A DNA stretch of 64,000 bases from assembly GCF_026651855.1 (NCBI RefSeq), contig NZ_CP093280.1, positions 4,752,001 through 4,816,000 of the forward strand, written 5' to 3'. The stretch's first letter is position 1. Every line of letters begins with the position of its first letter. This document shows, piece by piece, positions 25,936 to 35,172 of the stretch. The stretch comes from Pseudomonas silvicola (GTDB taxonomy: Bacteria > Pseudomonadota > Gammaproteobacteria > Pseudomonadales > Pseudomonadaceae). The notes beneath the pieces were generated by a model. The model saw nothing but the letters and a program-made list of their open reading frames with translations. It did no database searches and had not been told where the DNA came from. The position numbers and the translations under genes are program-made.

Positions 25936-28065
25936 CTACAGGTCGTACCGCACACTCAGCAGTACGGTGCGAGGGTCGTTGACCGCGTAGTACGCCGCGC
26001 CGCTGGACGGCACATACCCCACGGACTGCGGGTAGGCGCGGTCCAGCAGGTTCTTCACCGCCAGGGTGGTGGTCCAGTGGCCGTCGGCGCTGATGTAGCG
26101 GGTGTTGGCGTTCCAGAAGGTCTGCTTGGGGATTTCCTGAATGTCGTCGTTCAGGGCATTGGCGTAGGACCTGGTCTGGAACTGCGCGTCGGTACCCACC
26201 AGGACGGTACCCGGCAGGCCGATGGGCACGGTGTAGTTAAGGCCCAGGCTGGCGTTCCATTTGGGTGAGAACACCAGGTGCTTGCCGTCCGCGTCCACAC
26301 CGGCGCCCGCCGCGTTCTGGAAGTCGTCGTAGCGGCTTTGCAGAAAACCGACATTGGCGGTCAGCTGCAGGTCGCGGGTCAGTGCCGTCAGGGTTTCCAC
26401 TTCCACACCATAGGTATGCGCCTTGCCCACGTTGGTGCGCAGGCTCACGCCCAGCGCCGGGTCGTAGGCATTGGTCTGCAGGTCCTGGTAGTCGTTGTAG
26501 AACAGCGCCACGTTGGCGCGCAGGCGCTGGTCGAAGAAATCACCTTTCACGCCCGTCTCGTAGGTGGTCACGTCCTCGGGCGAAAACGCCGTCTCGGCCG
26601 CCGCCGCAGTGGGGGCGCGGTTGTCGTAGCCGCCGGCCTTGAAGCCCTTGGCCACGTAGGCGTACTGGTTCAGGTGCTCGGTCCAGGCGTATTCCAGCCC
26701 CACTTTGGGGCTGGTGCTTTGCCACGACTTGCTGGCGTCGGCGGTGAAGTTCAGCCCGGTGATCTGCCGGTTGGTGTTGATGACGTAGTTGGTGTAATCG
26801 AAGTTCTTGTGTTCACGGGTGAAGCGCAGGCCGGCGGTCAGCGACAGTTGTGGCGTCAGCTTGTAGCTGCCCTGGCCGTAGAGCGCGTAGCTGTCGGTGG
26901 TGGTGGTGCTGTACTGGCCCTGGCCGATCACCCGGCCCCGGGCGACGGAGTAGGTGAGGTTGTCGCGGTCGGCGTCGAACTGTTCGTGGTACAGGAAGGC
27001 GCCGGCCGTGAAGTTGAACCGGTCATAGTTGCCGTTGATCTGGAAGTCCTGCGTGGCGTATTTCTGCTTGTACAGAATCAGGTTCTGCTGAATCAGCGCC
27101 GCCTGGCCAGCGTTGTCATAGTCCACGGGCTGGTGGAAGGCCGAGTAGGCGGTCACCGACTTGAAACTCAACTGGTCGTTGAAGCTGTAGAGGGCCCGTA
27201 GCACGGCGCTGCCCTGGTCGAGCCGGTTCTTGGGGTCCAGGCTGGAATAGCTCTTGAACTTGTCGAAGCGGCCATTGGCATCGAAGGGGCTGTAGCTGGT
27301 GGTATCGCCGCGGTCGAAGGTGCCGGCCAGGGTCAGTTGCACGTCCCAGGGCGAGTCGTCGGGCTTGAAGCGCAGCTTGCCCCGGTATGACTGAATGTCG
27401 ATGTCGTTGACGTGCTTGCCCCGGGTAGGGTCCGACACGGTGCCGCCGCGGTTCAGGTCGATGGCCGAGAAGCTGCCGAACAGCGCGTTGTCCACCAGTG
27501 GGCCGCTGATCAGCAGCCGTGCGTTGCGCGCGTCATAATTGCCCCCGCCCAGTTCGAAGAAACCGCGGGTCTGCTGATCGGGGTCGCGGGTGATGACACG
27601 GATCGCGCCCGCGCTGCTGTTGCGCCCGTACAGGGTGCCCTGCGGGCCGCGCAGCACTTCCACGCGCTCGACGTCGTTGAAATCCAGCATCGAGGAAATG
27701 GCCCGGGGGATGTACAGGTCATCGGCATACACCGCCACCGCCGATTCCTGGATCGGGTCGGTTTCGCCGATGCCGCGGATGCCGTACGTCTGGGCGCTGT
27801 AGGAGATGGACTGGTGGCTGAGGGTCAGGTTGGGCACCTGGCCGGACAGGTCGCGCACGTTGCGGATCTGTTTGTCTTCCAGGGTCTTTTCGTCGAAGGC
27901 GGAAATCGCCACTGGAGTTTTCTGCAGGTCTTCGCTCTTGTGTTCGGCGGTCACCGTGACGGTAGGCAGCGCGGGGCCTGCGGCCTCATCGGCCCAGGCC
28001 CCGGGGCTGGCGGTGAACATGATCGCGAGGGTGAGCGGGTGGTACGCAAAGCGCGGTGTTGGCAT
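25936..28065 (-). CDS. TonB-dependent receptor
   Basis: A 709-residue outer-membrane receptor without an STN domain. The signal peptide ends near PGAWA (about 25). The TonB-box region LPTVTVTAEH is followed by a plug domain with VERVEVLRGPQGTLYGRNSSAGAIRVITRDP and a barrel that ends in LLSVRYDL. It lies downstream of a sulfonate-type operon in the same direction, behind a REP doublet and a leader element shared with other sulfur genes. It may import an organosulfur compound or its metal complex; the substrate is not known. Confidence 0.92.
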   Translation of the reverse strand: MPTPRFAYHPLTLAIMFTASPGAWADEAAGPALPTVTVTAEHKSEDLQKTPVAISAFDEKTLEDKQIRNVRDLSGQVPNLTLSHQSISYSAQTYGIRGIGETDPIQESAVAVYADDLYIPRAISSMLDFNDVERVEVLRGPQGTLYGRNSSAGAIRVITRDPDQQTRGFFELGGGNYDARNARLLISGPLVDNALFGSFSAIDLNRGGTVSDPTRGKHVNDIDIQSYRGKLRFKPDDSPWDVQLTLAGTFDRGDTTSYSPFDANGRFDKFKSYSSLDPKNRLDQGSAVLRALYSFNDQLSFKSVTAYSAFHQPVDYDNAGQAALIQQNLILYKQKYATQDFQINGNYDRFNFTAGAFLYHEQFDADRDNLTYSVARGRVIGQGQYSTTTTDSYALYGQGSYKLTPQLSLTAGLRFTREHKNFDYTNYVINTNRQITGLNFTADASKSWQSTSPKVGLEYAWTEHLNQYAYVAKGFKAGGYDNRAPTAAAAETAFSPEDVTTYETGVKGDFFDQRLRANVALFYNDYQDLQTNAYDPALGVSLRTNVGKAHTYGVEVETLTALTRDLQLTANVGFLQSRYDDFQNAAGAGVDADGKHLVFSPKWNASLGLNYTVPIGLPGTVLVGTDAQFQTRSYANALNDDIQEIPKQTFWNANTRYISADGHWTTTLAVKNLLDRAYPQSVGYVPSSGAAYYAVNDPRTVLLSVRYDL

Positions 28066-28093
28066 GGCGTTTCTCGGTTGTCGTGGGGGTTGG

Positions 28094-28118
28094 GGGCCTC
28101 CTCCTGGCGGGGTCGGGC
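28094..28118 (-). promoter_or_regulatory. Shared leader element, copy 1 (before the TonB receptor)
   Basis: The minus strand reads CCGACCC followed within 10 nt by GGAGGCCC, ending 28 nt before the ATG at 28065. The same two blocks precede the genes starting at 32683, 36243 and 52657 at 28-32 nt. Here the spacer is shorter and less similar than in copies 2 and 3. Confidence 0.5.
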
Positions 28119-28143
28119 TTGAATCGAGACGGTGTGGCCGAAC

Positions 28144-28235
28144 CCTGTGGGACCGGGCGAAGCTCGGGAAAAGAGCGCCACTAATTCAAGAGAACTCGCG
28201 GTATCCGCTTCCCGAGCTTCGCCCGGTCCCACAGG
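28144..28235. repeat. REP doublet, CCGGGCGAAGCTCGGGAA family
   Basis: CCTGTGGGACCGGGCGAAGC (from 28144) is matched by its near-perfect inverse ending at 28235. The arms are about 27 bp and about 38 bp apart. It is the same family as the doublets at 32854 and 39721 and the tandem array at 52836. Confidence 0.9.
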
Positions 28236-28258
28236 GGGGGTATGCGATCTGGTGTGGC

Positions 28259-29218
28259 TCAATAGCCGCGGGTGCGGTCGGCCAGGTTGTGCAAAGGTTG
28301 GCCGGCGAGGAAACGCTCCAGGTTATCCAGCAGGATGTCGGCGATGGCTTCGCCACCCTTTGTGGAAATCGCCGAAGTGTGTGGCGACAGGCGTACCTTG
28401 GGGTGGCTGTACAAGCGATGCCCTTCAGGCAGCGGCTCGGGTTCGGTGACGTCCAGCGAGGCGAAACCAAGCGGGCCATGATCCAGGGCGTTCAGCAGCG
28501 CGTCCTGGTCCACCAGCCCGCCGCGGGCGATATTGATCAGGTGCAGGCCCGGTTTGGCACTGGCCAGCACCTGGGCGTTGACCAGGTGCCGAGTGCCGGG
28601 CGTCAGCGGCGCAGCCAGCACCAGGTGGTCCGACTCGGCGAACAGGTGGTGAATGTCGCGCGCTGTCTCCACGCCCTCCACCCCCAGTGGGGTGTCGCTC
28701 TGGCGCAGGGCAACCACGCGCAGGCCCAGGGCCCTGGCCTTGGTGGCCAGGCTGGTGCCAATGGAACCGAAACCCAGAATGCCCAGGGTCTGGCCCTTGA
28801 CCGGGGTGAGGGCGGTGAACTGCCAATCGGTGTTCTGCACCCAGATGGCGGGCAGGTGTTTGTTGTGGGCGAAGATCGCCGCCAGGGCAAACTCGGCGAT
28901 AGGGTCGCTGGCACTGCCACGGGCGGTGGTCACCGGCAGCCCATCGAACAGCCACGCCGGGTAGAAATCGATACCCGACGATGCCAGCTGAATCCAGCGC
29001 AGGCCATAGGGCCAGCCTGGCGGCGGGGTGTCCGGGGCCTGGTAGCCGCGCACGTTGATAGGCCGGCCCATGAGCACGGTGGCCTCGGGCGGCAGGTCGC
29101 TGGGCACGCCTGCGGCAACCTCGACCACCGTGGCGCCGGGGTGGGTCCTGGCCAGGCGCGCGCGCAGGGCGTTGTTGAATGTCGCGTCCAGCTGGCTGGC
29201 GATCACCAGTTCACTCAT
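28259..29218 (-). CDS. NAD-dependent D-2-hydroxyacid dehydrogenase family protein
   Basis: A 319-residue oxidoreductase. The NAD site GILGFGSIGTSLATKA lies about 140-160. NIARGGLVDQDAL (catalytic Arg/Glu region) and LSPHTSAIS (catalytic His) place it in the D-isomer-specific 2-hydroxyacid dehydrogenases. The ATG overlaps the stop of the acyl-CoA-dehydrogenase-like gene by 4 bp. In this operon it may reduce or oxidise the carbon part released when a C-S or C-N bond is split; that is inference. Confidence 0.9.
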   Translation of the reverse strand: MSELVIASQLDATFNNALRARLARTHPGATVVEVAAGVPSDLPPEATVLMGRPINVRGYQAPDTPPPGWPYGLRWIQLASSGIDFYPAWLFDGLPVTTARGSASDPIAEFALAAIFAHNKHLPAIWVQNTDWQFTALTPVKGQTLGILGFGSIGTSLATKARALGLRVVALRQSDTPLGVEGVETARDIHHLFAESDHLVLAAPLTPGTRHLVNAQVLASAKPGLHLINIARGGLVDQDALLNALDHGPLGFASLDVTEPEPLPEGHRLYSHPKVRLSPHTSAISTKGGEAIADILLDNLERFLAGQPLHNLADRTRGY

Positions 29219-30360
29219 GGCTGTGCTCCTGGGGTGAAAGCGGCGAAGGCGGCCTTGCCGACCCCGGTGAAAATGGCGTCGTTCTGCGGTGTATGCACGC
29301 GGCTGCAGAGTACGTCCCGGTAGTGCCGTTGCAGCGGGTTATGGCGTGACAGGCCGGGGTTGCCCGAGGCCTGAATCGCCAACTCCACGGCGCGAATGGC
29401 GTTGTCGGTGACCAGGTACTTGATCTGCGCGGCGTGCTGGGGCGGTGTCAGGCCTTGGGCGGCGGCGTCGAGCAGGCTGCGGTTGTTGAACAGCAGGGTA
29501 TCGATCTGCCCCACGGTTTCCTGGAAGCGCGGCAGGCTCGACAGTGGCGCGCCCAGATTGGATGGCGTGCGCTCGGTCAGCCAGCGCACCAGCCAGTCGC
29601 GAGCCGCCTGGGCGACGCCGTCGTACACCGACGACAGCAGCACCGACATCCACAGCAGGCCCTGGGGGTCCAGTTCGCTGCGCGGGGCGCTGGCCGGGCT
29701 GACGCTGACGGCCTGGTCCAGGGGCACCAGCACGTCGTCGAAGATCACCTCGTGGCTGCAGGTGGCGCGCATGCCCAGGTGGTCCCACGCGTCGACAATG
29801 CGGATGCCGGGGCTGTCCTTGTGCACCAGCCAGGCACCCACCAGCGGGTCGTCGTCATCGCTGCGCGCCCACACGCTGTACCAGGTCAGGCCATGACTGC
29901 CGGTGGAATAGATCTTGGTGCCACTCAGGCGCCAGCCCTCGGCGGTACGCCGCGCCGTGGTGGCGGGCAGGCCGCCGCGGGCCGGGGTGCCGAGGTCGGG
30001 TTCCACGCGCAGGGCGTTGATCAGGGCGCCGTCGCGCACGGCGTCTTCGCTGACCCGCGCGCGCAAATGCTCTGGCCAGCTGCTGTCCACCAGCCGCGAG
30101 TGCTGCAGATACTGCATCACCAGGATCAGTGCGGTGGAGGGTTCACCCCGGGCCACGGCGGCGATCACGTCCCGGGCCTGGGGCAGGGTAGCGCCGCCGC
30201 CGCCCAGGGCCTTGGGCACGGTGTAAGCCAGCAAGCCATGGCGGTGCAGCAGGGTGAAATTATCGGCGGGGAACTCGCCCGTACGGTCATGGTGCTCGGC
30301 GCTGGCGGCCAGCTGCGCCGTCAGTTTGGGCAGCAGTGAGCGGAAGCTGAATTCAGTCAT
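29215..30360 (-). CDS. Acyl-CoA dehydrogenase-like flavoprotein (SfnB/DszC type)
   Basis: A 381-residue member of the acyl-CoA dehydrogenase fold. WRLSGTKIYSTGSHGLTWYSVWA and HLGMRATCSHEVIFDDVLVP match the flavin-binding middle region. The C-terminal helical part contains IQASGNPGLSRHNPLQRHYRDV, as in SfnB and DszC flavin monooxygenases that act on sulfur compounds with reduced FMN. It is coupled to the LLM monooxygenase upstream by a 4-bp overlap. The reaction is probably oxygenation of an organosulfur or related compound rather than fatty-acid oxidation. Confidence 0.88.
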   Translation of the reverse strand: MTEFSFRSLLPKLTAQLAASAEHHDRTGEFPADNFTLLHRHGLLAYTVPKALGGGGATLPQARDVIAAVARGEPSTALILVMQYLQHSRLVDSSWPEHLRARVSEDAVRDGALINALRVEPDLGTPARGGLPATTARRTAEGWRLSGTKIYSTGSHGLTWYSVWARSDDDDPLVGAWLVHKDSPGIRIVDAWDHLGMRATCSHEVIFDDVLVPLDQAVSVSPASAPRSELDPQGLLWMSVLLSSVYDGVAQAARDWLVRWLTERTPSNLGAPLSSLPRFQETVGQIDTLLFNNRSLLDAAAQGLTPPQHAAQIKYLVTDNAIRAVELAIQASGNPGLSRHNPLQRHYRDVLCSRVHTPQNDAIFTGVGKAAFAAFTPGAQP

Positions 30361-31709
30361 GCCAGCGCTTCCTTGGCGGGGGCTTTGGCGGCGGCCGGCG
30401 CGGCGTAGCGGTTGACCGGCACGTCCAGGCCCAGGTGCTCGCGCAGGGTGGTGCCGGTGTATTCATCGCGGAACAGGCCGCGCTGCACCAGTACCGGTAC
30501 CACCAGCTCGGTGAAGTACTGCAAGCCATCGGGCAGGACCGAGTTGACGATGAAACCATCGGCGGCGCCGGCCTTGAACCAGTGTTCGATCTGGTCGGCG
30601 ACCTGCTCGGCAGTGCCGACGAAATCGCGTTTGGGCCGGGAGAAATACAAGGCGGTTTCACGCAAGGTCAGGTTGCGCTCACGGGCTAGTTCGACGATGC
30701 GCTCGCTGCTGCCCTTGTGGCTGTTCGCACCCAGGTGGCCAACGTCGGGGAAGGGCGCGTCCAGTGGGTATCGAGTGAAGTCGTGGTCATCGAACGAGCG
30801 GCCCAGGGCGACGATGGCGTCCTCGATGCTGACCAGGTCCACGGCCTGCTGGTAACGGCTTTCCACTTCGGCTTCATCCTTGCCGACGATGGGCCGGATG
30901 CCGGGCAAAATCGCCAGTTTCAACGGGTCGCGGCCGGCCTCGGCGGCGCGGCGCTTGAGATCCTGATAGTAGGCACTGGCCTGCTCGAAGTTCTCGCCGT
31001 GGACGAAAATGGCGTCAGCATTGCCTGCGGCAAAGTCGCGGCCGTCCTCGGAGGTGCCGGCCTGAAAGATCGGTGGTTGGCCCTGGGGCGAGCGGGCGAT
31101 GTTCAGGGGGCCCTTGACCGAGAAGAATTCGCCTTTGTGGCCCAGGGTGTGGAGCTTGGCCGGGTCGAAGAATTCACCGGTCTGTTTGTCGTAGGTGAAG
31201 GCATCGTCCTCCCAGCTGTCCCACAGGCCCTTGACCACGTTCACGTGTTCCCGGGCGATGCGGTAGCGGGTGGCGTGGGCCGGGTGTTCGGGCTTGCCAA
31301 AATTGTCGGCGGTGCCGCTGAGCCACGAGGTGACCACGTTCCAACCGGCGCGGCCGCCGCTCAACAGGTCCAGGGACGCGAACTGCCGGGCGACCTGGAA
31401 GGGCTCGGTGTAGCTGACGGTCACAGTGGCCACCAGGCCAATGTTGCGGGTGGTGGCGGCCAGGGCCGAGAGGATGGTCAGCGGCTCGAAGCGGTTGAGG
31501 TAGTGGGGGCTGGATTTCTCGTGAATATGCAGGCTGTCGGCGATGAAGGCGAAGTCCAGTTTCGCGTCTTCGGCCAGGCGTGCCTGCTGCTGGTAGAACG
31601 CCAGGCTGGTGCTGGCGTTTGGCAGCGCCTTGGGGTGGCGCCATTCGCCCCAGCCATGGCCGACACCGTGGATCATGGCACCGAGTTTGAGTTGGCGTTT
31701 CTGGGTCAT
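30357..31709 (-). CDS. LLM class FMNH2-dependent monooxygenase (NtaA/SnaA/DszA family)
   Basis: About 450 residues. The ATG at 31709 has AAAGGAG 7 nt upstream; other in-frame starts at 31715 and 31733 fit the ribosome site less well. Family motifs: KLDFAFIADSLHI, YLNRFEPLTILSALAATTRNIGLVATVTVSYTEPF, RAGWNVVTSW and PIFQAGTSEDGRDFAAGNADAIFV. These enzymes use FMNH2 from a partner reductase to oxygenate sulfones, sulfonates or aminopolycarboxylates. It starts 21 bp after the binding-protein stop. Confidence 0.9.
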   Translation of the reverse strand: MTQKRQLKLGAMIHGVGHGWGEWRHPKALPNASTSLAFYQQQARLAEDAKLDFAFIADSLHIHEKSSPHYLNRFEPLTILSALAATTRNIGLVATVTVSYTEPFQVARQFASLDLLSGGRAGWNVVTSWLSGTADNFGKPEHPAHATRYRIAREHVNVVKGLWDSWEDDAFTYDKQTGEFFDPAKLHTLGHKGEFFSVKGPLNIARSPQGQPPIFQAGTSEDGRDFAAGNADAIFVHGENFEQASAYYQDLKRRAAEAGRDPLKLAILPGIRPIVGKDEAEVESRYQQAVDLVSIEDAIVALGRSFDDHDFTRYPLDAPFPDVGHLGANSHKGSSERIVELARERNLTLRETALYFSRPKRDFVGTAEQVADQIEHWFKAGAADGFIVNSVLPDGLQYFTELVVPVLVQRGLFRDEYTGTTLREHLGLDVPVNRYAAPAAAKAPAKEALA

Positions 31710-31729
31710 GGTCATGCTCCTTTGATCAT

Positions 31730-32683
31730 TCACTGGGCGCGTGCGATGGGGGGGCTGGCGTTGAAGCTGGGGTCAAAGCCCTGGGACACGTCCACGGGGC
31801 GCGTGAGGATGCCTTCGCTGCGATACAGGTCGGCGGTCTGCTGCAGGCCGTGCACGACCTGGTCATCGATGGCGACGCGCTGCATATGAGTGTTCTGCGC
31901 CGCCGCCAGCTGGATCTCCACCGGCAGGCCGGTGACCTTGGCCATGGCCGTGGCGTACTCCTTGGGATGGGCGTTGGCCCACTGCCAGGCGCGGTCGACG
32001 CGGGCGACGAAATCTTCCAGTTGCGGCCGCTTGCCCTCGATGGCCTTGGCGGTGGCCGCCAGGTACAGGTGGTTGCTCAGCAGCGTCTCGCCGCTGACCA
32101 GGACGCGCTCCTGCCCGCTGGCGGTGGCCACGGTGGTGTAGGGATCCCAGGTGGACCAGGCGTCGACGCTGCCGTTTTCCAGCACCACCCGCGATTCGCT
32201 GGGCATCAGGAAGGCAAAGCTGACATCGCTGCTCTTCAGCCCTGCCTGTTGCAGCGCCTTGATGGCGAGCAGGTGGCCGATGGACCCCTTGGTGGTGACG
32301 ATACGCTTGCCCTTGAGGTCGCTGGCCTGGTGAATGGGGGAGTCCTTGGGCACCAGCAGGGCGGTGGTGTAGCGGCCTTCCAGGTGGGTGATGCTGACCA
32401 CCTTCAGGGGGGCGCCGGCGCCCAGGGCGAACACATAAGGGGCATCGCCCAACGCGCCGACATCCACGGCACCGGCGTTCAGCGCCTCGCCCAGGGGCGC
32501 GGCGGCAGGAAATTCGGAAAAATCGATGGTGTAGGGCACATGGGCGAGTTCGCCGGACACCTGCAGCAGGGTCTTGATGGTGGATTTCTGGTTGGCGACT
32601 TTCAGGGGTTGCAGGTCAGCGGCGTGTACGCCAGCGGCGGCCAGGCAGAGCAAGGCGGCGGATAACAGACGGGAGATCGGCAT
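31730..32683 (-). CDS. ABC transporter substrate-binding protein, aliphatic sulfonate/nitrate type (SsuA-like)
   Basis: A 317-residue periplasmic protein with a signal peptide ending near GVHA (about 21). The NMT1/SsuA fold is shown by EFPAAAPLGEALNAGAVDVGALGDAPYVFALGAG and LKGKRIVTTKGSIGHLLAIKALQQAGL. The ATG at 32683 has GGAG 7 nt upstream. It heads the operon, but no permease or ATPase of this family is present in the window, so it must use a transporter encoded elsewhere. A leader element and an AT-rich promoter region precede it. Confidence 0.9.
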   Translation of the reverse strand: MPISRLLSAALLCLAAAGVHAADLQPLKVANQKSTIKTLLQVSGELAHVPYTIDFSEFPAAAPLGEALNAGAVDVGALGDAPYVFALGAGAPLKVVSITHLEGRYTTALLVPKDSPIHQASDLKGKRIVTTKGSIGHLLAIKALQQAGLKSSDVSFAFLMPSESRVVLENGSVDAWSTWDPYTTVATASGQERVLVSGETLLSNHLYLAATAKAIEGKRPQLEDFVARVDRAWQWANAHPKEYATAMAKVTGLPVEIQLAAAQNTHMQRVAIDDQVVHGLQQTADLYRSEGILTRPVDVSQGFDPSFNASPPIARAQ

Positions 32684-32711
32684 CGAGGCGCTCCGGTGAT
32701 GAAGTGTGGGA

Positions 32712-32738
32712 GGGCCTCCGCCGGGTGTGGGGTCGGTC
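32712..32738 (-). promoter_or_regulatory. Shared leader element, copy 2 (before the SsuA-like gene)
   Basis: The minus strand has GACCGACCCC, then CACCCGG, then CGGAGGCCC, ending 28 nt before the ATG. It is identical to copy 3 at all but one or two positions. In one frame it reads LDRPHTRRRP, almost the same peptide as copy 3. Confidence 0.65.
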
Positions 32739-32766
32739 TAGGTATGAGAATATGACTATAAGAAAT

Positions 32767-32779
32767 GGCTGTGAAATTC
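32767..32779 (-). promoter_or_regulatory. Shared promoter-region motif, copy 1
   Basis: GGCTGTGAAATTC (minus strand GAATTTCACAGCC) lies 84-96 nt before the start at 32683. An almost identical 13-mer sits 89-101 nt before the start at 36243. Both are in AT-rich DNA and may be regulator sites. Confidence 0.4.
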
Positions 32780-32853
32780 TTTTTGGATCTATACTAATTA
32801 TAAAATAAAGTGATTTTGAAGTTATCAAATATGCACAAATATGCTGATAGTCT

Positions 32854-32945
32854 CTGTGGGGCCGGGCGAAGCTCGGGAATCAGGCACCGCGGTGTTTCAG
32901 TCAATCCGCGGTGCGGCCTTCCCGAGCTTCGCCCGGTCCCACAGG
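32854..32945. repeat. REP doublet, CCGGGCGAAGCTCGGGAA family
   Basis: CTGTGGGGCCGGGCGAAGCT (from 32854) and its inverse (ending 32945) flank an inner GC-rich inverted repeat (CACCGCGG, CCGCGGTG). It lies between two minus-strand operons and could end transcription from the upstream one. Confidence 0.88.
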
Positions 32946-32968
32946 GGGTGAATCGGTCAGCGCCCCGA

Positions 32969-34552
32969 TCAGATCACGAAGAACCCATGGGTGCCGTCCC
33001 GGCCCAGCTGTTCCACCAGGCCAAACTCCCAGTCCAGGTACGCTTGCATGGCTTCACGCGGCGCATCAGTGCCCTCGTAAGGCCGGCGGTAGCGGTCGGT
33101 ACGCGGGGAGGCCAGGTGGTTCTCACCGCTTTCAGTCGGCAGACCGGCCTTCAGCCAGCTTGCAGTACCGTCCTGCAACACGAACACCGGCTTGCCGGTC
33201 AGCGCTTCCACCTGCGCCACGGCAAAGCGCGCCAGCAGGCTGCTGCCACAGGTGAGCACATAGCGCTCAGCGGCCGGGACTTTCTTCACCACGTTGGCCA
33301 GGTCCGCACGCAGCGCCCACCACGCGCCTGGAATGTGCTGCTTGACGTGGTTGGCGCTGGTGGTGAAATCCAGCAGTTGCGTGCTGCCTTCGGCCAGCCA
33401 TTGCTGCAAGGTCTGCGGGCTGATGGTCTCGAAGGGCGCGACCGCCGGCACGGCGGGCTTCCACGCGCCGGTTTCGCTGAAATCGGCCGCGTTGGCATCG
33501 TCCAGTACATGCACTTCCCAGCCCAGTTGCGCCAGCCACGACGCGCTCATGTTGGCGCGTACGCCATCGTCGTCCACCAGCACGATCCGTGCGCCGCGCA
33601 CGCTGGCGTAATGGTCGGTTTCCTGCACCAGCTGGCCACCGGGTGTGGAGCGCGCTGCCGGCAGGTGCCCGGCCTCGTACTCCTGGGGTGTGCGCACGTC
33701 GAACAGGTAAGTGGTGCGCCCGTTCTCAGACCGCCACTGCTGCCAGTCCTTGAGCGTGGCGCGGCGTACGCCGGCTTTGTCGGCGACAGCGCGGGCGTCA
33801 TTGCTGGCCTGTACGCGGGTGTCTTCACCGGTCTGGGCGAATTGCCGTGACTGGCCGTGGTCAAGGGTCTGCCCGGCCAGCAGCCAGCCAATGGTGCCGT
33901 TGCGCAGCGCGGCGATGGGGTTGGGCAGCCCGGCGTTGACCAGCGACTGGGTGCCGATGATGCTGCGGGTGCGCCCGGCGCAGTTGACGATGATGCGGGT
34001 GGCCGGGTCTGGCGCCAGTTCTCGGGCGCGCAGCACCAGTTCGGCGCCGGGCACGCTGATGCCGGTGGGAATACTCATGGTCTGGTATTCGTCGAAGCGG
34101 CGGGCGTCCAGCACCACCACGTCAGCCTTGCTGTCCAACAGCGCTTTGACTTCCTCGGCAGGCAGGGAGGGGGTGTGGCGCTCGTGCTCTACCAATTCGC
34201 CAAAGGCCTTGCTCGGCACGTTGACGTCGATGAACAACTCGCCACCGGCGTCGCGCCAGCCCTGCAGGCCACCCTGCAGCAAAGCGACGTCGGTGTAACC
34301 CAATTGCAGCAGGCGTTCCACGGCCCGTTGCGCCAGCCCTTCACCGTCGTCATACACGGTGATGGCGGTGTCCAGGCGCGGGATGCGCGGGTAGACCTCG
34401 ACCTCCAGCTTCGACAGCGGGATGTTGGCCGCGAACAGCGGGTGCGCTTGGGCGAACGGCGCTTCCTCGCGCACGTCCACCAGGGCGACTTCCCGGCGTT
34501 CCAGCAGCGCCTGGCGAATGTCGGCAAAAGAGCGGGTCAGGGGGTGGCTCAT
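32969..34552 (-). CDS. Four-domain rhodanese (thiosulfate sulfurtransferase) protein
   Basis: A 527-residue protein made of four rhodanese modules (about 1-112, 128-240, 270-365, 375-480). Only modules 2 (VNCAGRTRS) and 4 (LTCGSSLLA) keep the active-site Cys; modules 1 (VYDDGEGLA) and 3 (VDDDGVRAN) do not. It should transfer sulfane sulfur between a donor and an acceptor. Its ATG overlaps the stop of the thiol dioxygenase by 4 bp, and an SsuD-like monooxygenase leads the operon, so it probably handles persulfide or sulfite formed when organic thiols and sulfonates are broken down. Confidence 0.93.
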   Translation of the reverse strand: MSHPLTRSFADIRQALLERREVALVDVREEAPFAQAHPLFAANIPLSKLEVEVYPRIPRLDTAITVYDDGEGLAQRAVERLLQLGYTDVALLQGGLQGWRDAGGELFIDVNVPSKAFGELVEHERHTPSLPAEEVKALLDSKADVVVLDARRFDEYQTMSIPTGISVPGAELVLRARELAPDPATRIIVNCAGRTRSIIGTQSLVNAGLPNPIAALRNGTIGWLLAGQTLDHGQSRQFAQTGEDTRVQASNDARAVADKAGVRRATLKDWQQWRSENGRTTYLFDVRTPQEYEAGHLPAARSTPGGQLVQETDHYASVRGARIVLVDDDGVRANMSASWLAQLGWEVHVLDDANAADFSETGAWKPAVPAVAPFETISPQTLQQWLAEGSTQLLDFTTSANHVKQHIPGAWWALRADLANVVKKVPAAERYVLTCGSSLLARFAVAQVEALTGKPVFVLQDGTASWLKAGLPTESGENHLASPRTDRYRRPYEGTDAPREAMQAYLDWEFGLVEQLGRDGTHGFFVI

Positions 34553-35157
34553 AGGCTGCGGTTCTCTTTGGAAAGGTCCCAGATGTTGGGTAGCGTGGTG
34601 TTGGAATAGCCGGAGATGAACAGCTTTTCGCTGCCATCGGGCTGGTACACCGCACGGTGCACGGCACCGATATTGGCGCCATACACATGGATGCTGATCG
34701 ACACCTGGTCGGCGAAGGCATTGCTGACCTGGTGAATATCGCCGATACGGGGTGATACCGCTTCGACGTGGCCAGGCTCCAGGCGGATGCGCGGGCCGTC
34801 GGGTACAAGCGCGTTATCATCGCCGCGCACGTAGTTCTGCGAGTACTCGGCCCCGCGCAGCATGCCGATCAGGCCCCATACCCGGTGGTCGTGGATGGGA
34901 GTCTGCTGGCCCGGGCCCCAGACAAAACTGACAATGGAGAAGCGTTGCCGCGAGTCGGCGTGCAGTAGAAATTGCTGGTAGCGCTCGGGGTCGGGCTGGG
35001 CGTATTCCTCTGGCAGCCAGTCATCGAAGCTCACCAGTTGTTGCAGCAGTTGGCCGCCACGGTGCAGCTTGTCGCCTTCGCGCGGGTCGCTGTCGAGCAG
35101 TTCCGCCAGTGCGCCGATAAAGGCGCGCAGGCGTTCGGGGTGACGAACCTGGGACAT
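34549..35157 (-). CDS. Cysteine/thiol dioxygenase family protein (cupin)
   Basis: About 202 residues. Two adjacent ATGs exist at 35160 and 35157; the second sits at a better distance from AAGGAG. A cupin iron site is formed by PIHDHRVWGL (two His) and a third His in RIGDIHQVSN. This three-His pattern fits cysteine dioxygenase and 3-mercaptopropionate dioxygenase, which oxidise a thiol to a sulfinate. Which thiol is used cannot be told. It lies between the SsuD-like monooxygenase and the rhodanese gene. Confidence 0.9.
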   Translation of the reverse strand: MSQVRHPERLRAFIGALAELLDSDPREGDKLHRGGQLLQQLVSFDDWLPEEYAQPDPERYQQFLLHADSRQRFSIVSFVWGPGQQTPIHDHRVWGLIGMLRGAEYSQNYVRGDDNALVPDGPRIRLEPGHVEAVSPRIGDIHQVSNAFADQVSISIHVYGANIGAVHRAVYQPDGSEKLFISGYSNTTLPNIWDLSKENRSL

Positions 35158-35172
35158 CATTGCTCCTTGGTG